Assembly: GCA_021160415.1 (NCBI GenBank)
Contig: JAGHCP010000143.1
Coordinates: 1-5,199 of the forward strand
Direction: 5' to 3'
DNA: 5,199 bases
Source: Desulfurococcales archaeon
Lineage (GTDB): Archaea > Thermoproteota > Thermoprotei_A > Sulfolobales > NBVN01
Of this stretch, positions 1-4,185 are shown in pieces. Each line of letters opens with the position of its first letter. The stretch's first letter is position 1. Both the position numbers and the translations under genes were made by a program. The notes beneath the pieces were generated by a model, which was given only the letters and a program-made list of their open reading frames with translations, made no database searches and was not told the DNA's origin.

Positions 1-173
1 ATCTCAACCTTGCTAAGGACTTCGTAAGCCATTGAAATCTCATCCTCATCCTTGGCAGGAACAGGCATTTCCTTGCCGTCAATTACTTGAATGTTTGTGG
101 GGAGGTATGTCACCCACTCCCTAATGAATACCATGGTCTCCAACGCACCTATAAACCTACCTATCTCATGCAC
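1..173 (-). CDS. Unrecognised protein, N-terminal 57 residues only (runs off left edge)
   Basis: The frame opens with GTG at 173-171 and stays open to the window edge, giving 57 complete codons. The protein begins (M)HEIGRFIGALETMVFIREW, continues with a segment containing IDGKEMPVPAKDEDE, and ends at SKVE. The first part looks amphipathic and helical, and the middle is acidic. No signal peptide, membrane span or cysteine is visible. GTG is the only usable start: an in-frame TAA lies about 11 codons upstream with no ATG, GTG or TTG between. There is no Shine-Dalgarno sequence, but a TTAAAA box about 34 bases upstream predicts a transcript start roughly 8 bases before the GTG, so translation is probably near-leaderless. 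It is divergent from the membrane protein gene at 248. I do not recognise the family and too little is present to assign a role. The reading frame itself looks real from its composition and promoter placement. Confidence 0.65.
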   Translation of the reverse strand, partial: MHEIGRFIGALETMVFIREWVTYLPTNIQVIDGKEMPVPAKDEDEISMAYEVLSKVE

Positions 174-204
174 TTTTATTGTTTGAGGTCTAGGGACGCA
201 CCCC

Positions 205-210
205 TTTTAA
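205..210. promoter_or_regulatory. Shared TATA-like box of a divergent promoter
   Basis: TTTTAA on the plus strand reads TTAAAA on the minus strand, and it is the clearest A/T box in the 74-base gap between the two divergent genes. Taking an archaeal transcript start about 26 bases from the box centre, it predicts a leftward start near 181 (about 8 bases before the GTG at 173) and a rightward start near 233 (about 15 bases before the TTG at 248, leaving room for the ribosome binding site). Both are plausible. Neither side has a strong BRE, so one or both directions may use a weaker box. Confidence 0.4.
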
Positions 211-220
211 TGAAGCTTCA
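211..220. promoter_or_regulatory. Perfect 10-base palindrome beside the TATA box, candidate operator
   Basis: TGAAGCTTCA is its own reverse complement and begins on the base after the TTTTAA box. It partly overlaps a second dyad, AGCTT-(5 bases)-AAGCT, at 214-228. It sits where TFB would contact DNA for the leftward promoter, and between box and transcript start for the rightward one. A dimeric regulator bound here could repress both directions. This is position and symmetry only; no known operator motif was recognised. Confidence 0.3.
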
Positions 221-235
221 AGTAAGCTATAGGGT

Positions 236-242
236 TGAGGGT
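236..242 (+). promoter_or_regulatory. Ribosome binding site fixing the TTG start at 248
   Basis: TGAGGGT ends five bases before the TTG at 248. An in-frame TAG occupies the codon just before that TTG, so this site together with the stop leaves 248 as the natural start. Confidence 0.6.
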
Positions 243-247
243 CCTAG

Positions 248-1276
248 TTGAGTGATGGCAAAGAGAAAGCGACATACATAGTAGGGCTGCTGATAGGTGT
301 GGTGATATACTTACTCATCTTCATATATATCTACAAAGGGAATCTGGGGCAGTTCATAAAGATAGTTACCAGAGGATCGCCGGAAAGCGTTGTTTTAGCC
401 TACGTGGCTAGGGTTGGCTACTTAATATGTGAAGCTATGATATGGTGGGCAATCCTCAGAATTTTCGGCAAAGTTAGCGTGATTAAGGTATGGGAAGTTA
501 TGTTTGCAGCGATATTTGTAGAGTTCGTACTCCCTGTTGGTGGGGCCACGGAAGTTGCCAGATACTTACTCGCCGTAAAGCTCAAATTAACGGATAGGGA
601 GGGAGCAGCGGCCTCAATATTCGCGCATAGGTTGATAAACACATTAGCTATCCTCTTAACCACATTTATCTCCCTCATAATTATTCAGGCACCATTCCCG
701 CTCTACCTAGGTTTAGGAATTCCCTCACTAATACTGGTGGGTGGGAATGCAGCGCTTTACCTCCTCCCGAAGTATAAATGGGTGGAAGAATATGCTGACA
801 AATTCCTAAGAAGAGTGAGTATGAGCATCGAAGGAATGTCGGAGAATTACAGGTTCAGGATGAATCAAATTAAGAGGTCGTATAGGTTAATAGCTCTGGC
901 TTTCCTTTTCGCCTTCCTGGAGAGGCTTGCTAGCGGCATCTACGGAATTGAGGTAGCGGGGATAACTGGTATAGATATCTCACTCCCAAAGGCATTGCTG
1001 GCGTTTGACTCGCTCTACACAATAATGTGGTTGTTACCAGCATTAACCCCTGGAGGGATAGGGATCTTCGAATTCATTCAGACAGGTCTCCTCACGTACC
1101 TTGGGATAGGTATGGATTCAGCAGCAACCATCAGTATAGTCTCAAGGATATACTACGTGCTAGGTGAGTACCCGCTTTTCCTGCTGTCTGCGCTTGGTCT
1201 GGGATATTCAGGTAAAGAACTAATAAAGCAGCTCATAAGGTCGCGCCAGAAAGCAGAGGAGAGTACTGCCACTTAA
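248..1276 (+). CDS. UPF0104 / lysylphosphatidylglycerol synthase-like integral membrane protein (flippase-like)
   Basis: This 342-residue polytopic membrane protein has about eight or nine hydrophobic segments, roughly at residues 9-29, 48-71, 81-99, 122-146, 148-173, 211-232, 249-267, 276-296 and 298-320. It resembles the membrane domain found in bacterial MprF and in the archaeal UPF0104 family. The family signatures are visible: LPVGGATEVARYLLA at 95-109, matching the usual LP-x-G-GE-x-x-R region, and TPGGIGIFE at 267-275, matching P-G-G-x-G-x-x-E, followed by a conserved-type Arg at 300. There is no soluble aminoacyl-transferase domain, so it is not a complete MprF. In this family the membrane part is linked to lipid or lipid-linked glycan translocation; the archaeal substrate is unknown. 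The C-terminus is a short charged tail. The TTG start is set by TGAGGGT and by a TAG just upstream. The next gene begins 44 bases downstream on the same strand and could be co-transcribed. Family assignment is good; the specific function is inferred. Confidence 0.85.
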   Translation: MSDGKEKATYIVGLLIGVVIYLLIFIYIYKGNLGQFIKIVTRGSPESVVLAYVARVGYLICEAMIWWAILRIFGKVSVIKVWEVMFAAIFVEFVLPVGGATEVARYLLAVKLKLTDREGAAASIFAHRLINTLAILLTTFISLIIIQAPFPLYLGLGIPSLILVGGNAALYLLPKYKWVEEYADKFLRRVSMSIEGMSENYRFRMNQIKRSYRLIALAFLFAFLERLASGIYGIEVAGITGIDISLPKALLAFDSLYTIMWLLPALTPGGIGIFEFIQTGLLTYLGIGMDSAATISIVSRIYYVLGEYPLFLLSALGLGYSGKELIKQLIRSRQKAEESTAT

Positions 1277-1320
1277 GTATTTCATTGTTAGGACACGATA
1301 GGAATATTTGGGGGATTCAG

Positions 1321-1704
1321 ATGGGTGTTGAAGCAGTCGAATTGCGTCAAAGAATAATTGAAGCCCTCAAAAAAGTTTACGATCCAGAAATACCTGTAAG
1401 CGTCTGGGATCTTGGCCTTATTTACGAGTTAAAGATTAATGAAGAAGGCTTCGTCTACATTAAGATGACTCTAACATCGCCTGGATGTCCAGTGGCAGGG
1501 CAGATAATTACGGGGGTGATCGAAGCAGTGAGCTCCGTTCAGGGCGTAAGGGATGTTGACGCTGAACTGGTTTTCGACCCTCCTTGGAGTCCTGACATGG
1601 TTACTCCTGAAGGGAGAGAAGAGCTTAAGAAGATATATGGGTATGACGTGGTCGAGGAATACCTGAGGAAGGAGGGAAAAACACATGCCGGTGAAGGAGC
1701 ATAG
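1321..1704 (+). CDS. MIP18 / DUF59 family Fe-S cluster assembly protein (SufT/PaaD-like)
   Basis: This cytosolic protein of 127 residues is a single MIP18/DUF59 domain plus a short C-terminal tail. Diagnostic features, in order, are YDPEIPVSVWDLGLIYEL at 20-37, LTSPGCP at 51-57 with the single conserved Cys56, and FDPPWSPDMVTPEGREEL at 85-102. Family members (SufT, the PaaD N-domain, eukaryotic CIA2/MIP18) help deliver Fe-S clusters to client proteins, with the conserved Cys important for that role. I chose ATG 1321, preceded by GGGGGA at 1310-1315. An upstream in-frame TTG at 1285 would add twelve residues (MLGHDRNIWGIQ) that do not resemble the family. A weak A/T box (TTAAGTAT, 1273-1280) overlaps the end of the preceding gene and could give a separate promoter. 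The gene overlaps the MoaB-like gene by 20 bases, which suggests coordinated translation. The Fe-S role is family knowledge; the client here is unknown, with molybdenum-cofactor enzymes a reasonable guess from the neighbour. Confidence 0.9.
   Translation: MGVEAVELRQRIIEALKKVYDPEIPVSVWDLGLIYELKINEEGFVYIKMTLTSPGCPVAGQIITGVIEAVSSVQGVRDVDAELVFDPPWSPDMVTPEGREELKKIYGYDVVEEYLRKEGKTHAGEGA
1671..1676 (+). promoter_or_regulatory. Ribosome binding site for the MoaB-like gene inside the upstream gene
   Basis: GGAGGG lies within the coding end of the MIP18-family gene, eight bases before ATG 1685. It supports the overlapping start and implies that ribosomes finishing the upstream gene pass over or re-initiate at this site. 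Confidence 0.6.
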
Positions 1705-2191
1705 GAAGGCTGCGGAGCAAATCTCAGTGAATTTCTGCCTTATCGTAACTAGTGATGCTGTATTGAGAGGGGAAAGAAAGGATCTAATAACTCCCTTAGT
1801 TAAGGACTTAGTGGCTTCGGCTGGAACACTTAAACATTCTGAGGTAGTCCCTAATGACCTCAAGAAAATTCAGGACAGCGTACGCACGTTTGCTAGGAGA
1901 TGTGACGTGGTACTAGTTACTGGTGGGACAGGCATAGGGGACAGGGATGTGTCAGTGGACGCTGTAAGGGATTTATGTGTTAAGGAAATTCCAGGGTTTG
2001 GGGAGTTATTCAGGCACCTCACATATGTTAGGCATGGAACCGCCGCATTAATGAGTAGGGCGTTTGCATGCAGAGTGGGCTACGCAGCTGTATTCGTAAC
2101 TCCAGGCTCTCCTGACGCAGTGAACCTGGCGCTTAAGGAACTTATTATTCCGGAATCCAAGCACTTGGTGTATGAGTTAAGGCGTAGGTGA
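1685..2191 (+). CDS. moaB: MoaB/MogA-family molybdenum cofactor biosynthesis protein, with divergent active-site residues
   Basis: The protein has 168 residues, the usual length for a stand-alone MoaB. The fold signatures run in order: EHRKAAE at 5-11, VTSDA at 21-25, VVPND at 54-58, VTGGTGIGDRDVSVDA at 78-93, EIPGFGELFRHLTY at 101-114, ALMSRA at 121-126 and TPGSPDAVNLAL at 139-150. This family binds molybdopterin; MogA, Cnx1G and probably archaeal MoaB adenylylate it before MoeA inserts molybdate or tungstate. Several positions differ from the patterns I know: SDS/SDT is SDA here, the D-x-S-G segment is DLIT (33-36), VPD is VPN (Asn57), and SRxxAG is SRAFAC (Cys129). The GGTG loop, RDV and PGSP are intact, so the fold is kept but catalysis may be altered. 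ATG 1685 has GGAGGG eight bases ahead and gives the typical EHK-rich N-terminus. The gene overlaps the MIP18 gene upstream and, convergently, the PhoU/RCK gene downstream. Confidence 0.88.
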   Translation: MPVKEHRKAAEQISVNFCLIVTSDAVLRGERKDLITPLVKDLVASAGTLKHSEVVPNDLKKIQDSVRTFARRCDVVLVTGGTGIGDRDVSVDAVRDLCVKEIPGFGELFRHLTYVRHGTAALMSRAFACRVGYAAVFVTPGSPDAVNLALKELIIPESKHLVYELRRR

Positions 2192-3424
2192 CGGTTGCTT
2201 TGCGTAGTTCTTCATGAAGTCCTGGACATCTTCTTCTAGAGTTCTAGGAAACATGAGGAGGACGGAATCGCCTGGCGATGCCTTAAGCCTGTTTATGTTG
2301 TAGGGAGTTACCGCCACCCACTCACCTTTCTTCTTAACAGCGATCACTGTCGCACCAACATCCTCAAGCTTTTCCTGCAGCTCACTGATTAAGACATTCA
2401 CGGAGAGCTGGAAGGAACGCACTTTCTCACAGCTTGACTCAACGATCTGTGAAAGGACATCCCTGTAGATATCCCTTGCAGGGAGCGTTAATGAGTACGT
2501 CATCGCGTCAGTAATGTCTTCGAGCCTAGTTACAAGTGTTAGGAGACTGAACTTATCCTTAGATGAGAATTGAGGGCACTCCATCACGTTCTGGGAAACC
2601 CTCAACCTTAACGTGTCGACAAACATTTCAATCTCCATGACTTCCTCAACCATGCTGGGATCTTGAGCCTTCAGCTGATAATGCACCAAGTCATTAAGCA
2701 ACTTAACGATATCTATCATGGAGTCGATGTCTGAGAGAATGGACTTTATGCTGCTAGGGGGCTCAACCCCGTTTATGGGTGGTTGACCTAAAGATGTTAG
2801 TAAGTCGTTCACGTTTTCCTTAACGCCAGTCACGTACACTTTATCCTTGAGTAAGACGGTCAGCTTTTCATCTGGCACCAGTATCCACTTACCGCTTCTG
2901 AGCACAGCTATCGCTTCTACGGCGTACTCCTCATTAATCCAGCCGATGGATTTCCCGTGAAGTAACCTCCCATCAATGCTTGAGGTCAGCACATCCCCTA
3001 AGTAAATGAAGTACCTATACAACTCACTGCTGGGGCTGTACCCCATCAGCGACAGATATGCTAAGTCCTTCAGGGAGTCAGTGATTTTGTCAATGCCAGC
3101 AACGTAGACGTACAGGGGTATCGAACCTAAAGCCTTGTCTATATCTCCTCCTACTGTTAGCGCCACATGAGCTAAGATCTGGTATGCTGTGCTGTCAAGC
3201 GTGTGCTCAAGCTCAATCATGTGCTTAGCAATGGATCTTTCCCCGGATAAGAAGGAATGCATTCCTAGGTCGATGGCTACATTTACGTGGGAATTCATCT
3301 CCCCTAACGCTTTACTTACAGGTATGGGCTTATATTCAAGCGGTTCGGGTTTGAAGTGAAGTTTCTGATGTAGCTCCTCATTCCTTTCAGGCCAGCTACT
3401 CATTCCCCCTGCACGAACCTCCAT
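2177..3424 (-). CDS. Tandem PhoU / TrkA-C (RCK_C) domain regulatory protein
   Basis: This 415-residue soluble protein has no signal or membrane segment. It reads as an internal duplication. A PhoU-like helical unit (about 37-145, with GIDKITDSLKDLAY at 110-123) is followed by a TrkA-C/RCK_C-like beta domain (about 150-212, ending LLKDKVYVTG). A second PhoU-like unit (about 225-340, with RLEDITDAMTYSL at 300-312) is followed by a second RCK_C-like domain (about 343-405, with VGATVIAVKKKGEWVAVTP and PGDSVLLM). This resembles archaeal proteins grouped as COG3273. PhoU domains regulate phosphate uptake and RCK_C domains bind small ligands that gate K+ or Mg2+ transport, so a role in controlling a transporter is likely, but no transporter is in the window. 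The N-terminal 30 residues are polar and non-domain. A TTTAAATA box 22 bases upstream makes ATG 3424 nearly leaderless; the in-frame ATG at 3403 (residue 8) is an alternative. The 3' end overlaps the MoaB-like gene by 15 bases, tail to tail. Confidence 0.82.
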   Translation of the reverse strand: MEVRAGGMSSWPERNEELHQKLHFKPEPLEYKPIPVSKALGEMNSHVNVAIDLGMHSFLSGERSIAKHMIELEHTLDSTAYQILAHVALTVGGDIDKALGSIPLYVYVAGIDKITDSLKDLAYLSLMGYSPSSELYRYFIYLGDVLTSSIDGRLLHGKSIGWINEEYAVEAIAVLRSGKWILVPDEKLTVLLKDKVYVTGVKENVNDLLTSLGQPPINGVEPPSSIKSILSDIDSMIDIVKLLNDLVHYQLKAQDPSMVEEVMEIEMFVDTLRLRVSQNVMECPQFSSKDKFSLLTLVTRLEDITDAMTYSLTLPARDIYRDVLSQIVESSCEKVRSFQLSVNVLISELQEKLEDVGATVIAVKKKGEWVAVTPYNINRLKASPGDSVLLMFPRTLEEDVQDFMKNYAKQPSPTP

Positions 3425-3442
3425 TAAGGAGATCGCATCAGG

Positions 3443-3450
3443 TATTTAAA
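3443..3450 (-). promoter_or_regulatory. TATA box for the PhoU/RCK gene
   Basis: On the minus strand this reads TTTAAATA, the best TATA match in the window. It lies in the 28-base gap between the upstream gene's TAG (3455-3453) and the ATG at 3424. The box centre is about 22-23 bases from that ATG, so the transcript would begin at or just inside the start codon. This gives the second gene its own promoter in addition to any read-through. Confidence 0.6.
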
Positions 3451-3452
3451 GA

Positions 3453-4040
3453 CTACCTCCCCAAGCATGGGACCTCCCTCCTCATACTATTCAACACCTC
3501 AGAGGTGAAAAGGAATTCCTCTAAGGTCTTCATCCTTTTCTCCTTTGAACCGGTGACGAAGTAGGCGTATTCATGCTTGAAGTCTATGCCCAGCAGTACA
3601 TGAGTAGGTATCCAGGAGGTGGGGGGTTTACCAACGTTCAAGCAAAGCACCTTCAGAACCTCCCCCAAGAGCCGTACCCCAGTCACGTATGCCCTGGCGG
3701 TGAAGCCGTGTCGGAAGAACGTAGTTCCTGCCCTGTTGCGTGAGGAGTTAGATGTGAGCCTCATAAGTTCCTCAACCGCTTCATCCTCATTCCTTAAGAG
3801 TTTCTGAAGTTTATACGCGTCTCTCATAAAGTCCCCTAAACTGCATGCTTTGTGAAGCAGAATAGGCGCTTCAACGGATGTAGACCCGGAAAGTTTAGGG
3901 GGAGCTCTAAATCTCCTGATTAGCAGGAATCGTGGGATAGGACTTTCAAGTACCCCACTCACGTAGCAATCGATGAGGTAGGTGTAGCCACTACACCCTC
4001 TACACTCCCCGAAGGACGCCAGTACTACAGGATACCACAC
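3453..4040 (-). CDS. Unrecognised cysteine-containing protein; true start uncertain, possibly further upstream
   Basis: Read from GTG 4040, the protein has 195 residues and no membrane span. I do not recognise the family. Visible features are a CxxC pair in GECRGCSGY (Cys13, Cys16) with Cys25 nearby, more cysteines at 66, 133 and 192, a basic proline-containing segment (IRRFRAPPKL, 41-50), an acidic helix (LLRNEDEAVEELMRL, 81-95) and a mixed strand/helix C-terminal half. CxxC plus Cys25 could bind a metal, but this is inference. GTG is the only ordinary start in the frame, yet it has no ribosome binding site and lies about 70 bases from the expected transcript start. The frame also stays open for 23 codons upstream to a TAA at 4112-4110, in protein-like sequence (VPETFIEAKVHPKKELVFV). 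The gene therefore either starts at a rare codon or has lost its proper start. It precedes the PhoU/RCK gene by 28 bases on the same strand and is divergent from pheS. Confidence 0.6.
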   Translation of the reverse strand: MWYPVVLASFGECRGCSGYTYLIDCYVSGVLESPIPRFLLIRRFRAPPKLSGSTSVEAPILLHKACSLGDFMRDAYKLQKLLRNEDEAVEELMRLTSNSSRNRAGTTFFRHGFTARAYVTGVRLLGEVLKVLCLNVGKPPTSWIPTHVLLGIDFKHEYAYFVTGSKEKRMKTLEEFLFTSEVLNSMRREVPCLGR

Positions 4041-4094
4041 AAAGACGAGTTCTTTCTTAGGATGAACCTTGGCTTCAATGAACGTCTCAGGAAC

Positions 4095-4125
4095 ACCTAC
4101 CGTTATTCTTTATTGAGGAGTAGGT
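4095..4125. repeat. Short inverted repeat ACCTAC / GTAGGT in the divergent gap
   Basis: ACCTAC at 4095-4100 and GTAGGT at 4120-4125 are exact reverse complements separated by 19 bases. The pair brackets the expected start of the leftward transcript (about 4115). It could be an operator or a loose RNA hairpin, but six-base arms at this spacing can arise by chance. Confidence 0.2.
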
Positions 4126-4136
4126 TAAGTGCTTTC

Positions 4137-4145
4137 TTTTTATTT
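4137..4145. promoter_or_regulatory. Shared A/T-rich promoter core between pheS and the leftward gene
   Basis: TTTTTATTT on the plus strand reads AAATAAAAA on the minus strand and is the only strong A/T run in the 145-base gap. About 26 bases to the right lies 4167, leaving a 19-base leader that contains the pheS ribosome binding site. About 26 bases to the left lies 4115, just before the open frame of the leftward gene. The pheS assignment fits better than the leftward one. Confidence 0.45.
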
Positions 4146-4170
4146 CCGCTACTAAAGGAATGATGAGACT

Positions 4171-4178
4171 GGAGGGTG
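4171..4178 (+). promoter_or_regulatory. Ribosome binding site that decides the TTG start of pheS
   Basis: GGAGGGTG is a strong archaeal Shine-Dalgarno match ending seven bases before TTG 4186. The frame upstream of that TTG has no ATG, GTG or TTG before the TAA at 4153-4155, so the TTG is the only candidate. Confidence 0.75.
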
Positions 4179-4185
4179 CTTTAGC

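Noticed and set aside
418..678. Minus-strand open frame of 86 codons within the membrane protein gene
   Set aside because: It is a shadow of the UPF0104 coding sequence, with no ribosome binding site or recognisable domain.
1285..1320. Upstream TTG start for the MIP18-family gene
   Set aside because: The twelve added residues are unlike the family N-terminus, while ATG 1321 has a purine-rich site (GGGGGA) at suitable spacing.
1471..1863. Minus-strand open frame of 130 codons across the MIP18/MoaB junction
   Set aside because: It lies opposite two well-supported genes and shows no motif or promoter of its own.
2192..2260. A terminator for the MoaB-like gene downstream of its stop
   Set aside because: No T-rich run or hairpin is present; the region is coding for the convergent PhoU/RCK gene.
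3619..3807. Plus-strand open frame of 62 codons opposite the cysteine-containing gene
   Set aside because: It is Ser/Thr-rich antisense sequence with no start signal; the minus-strand frame is longer and better placed in its operon.
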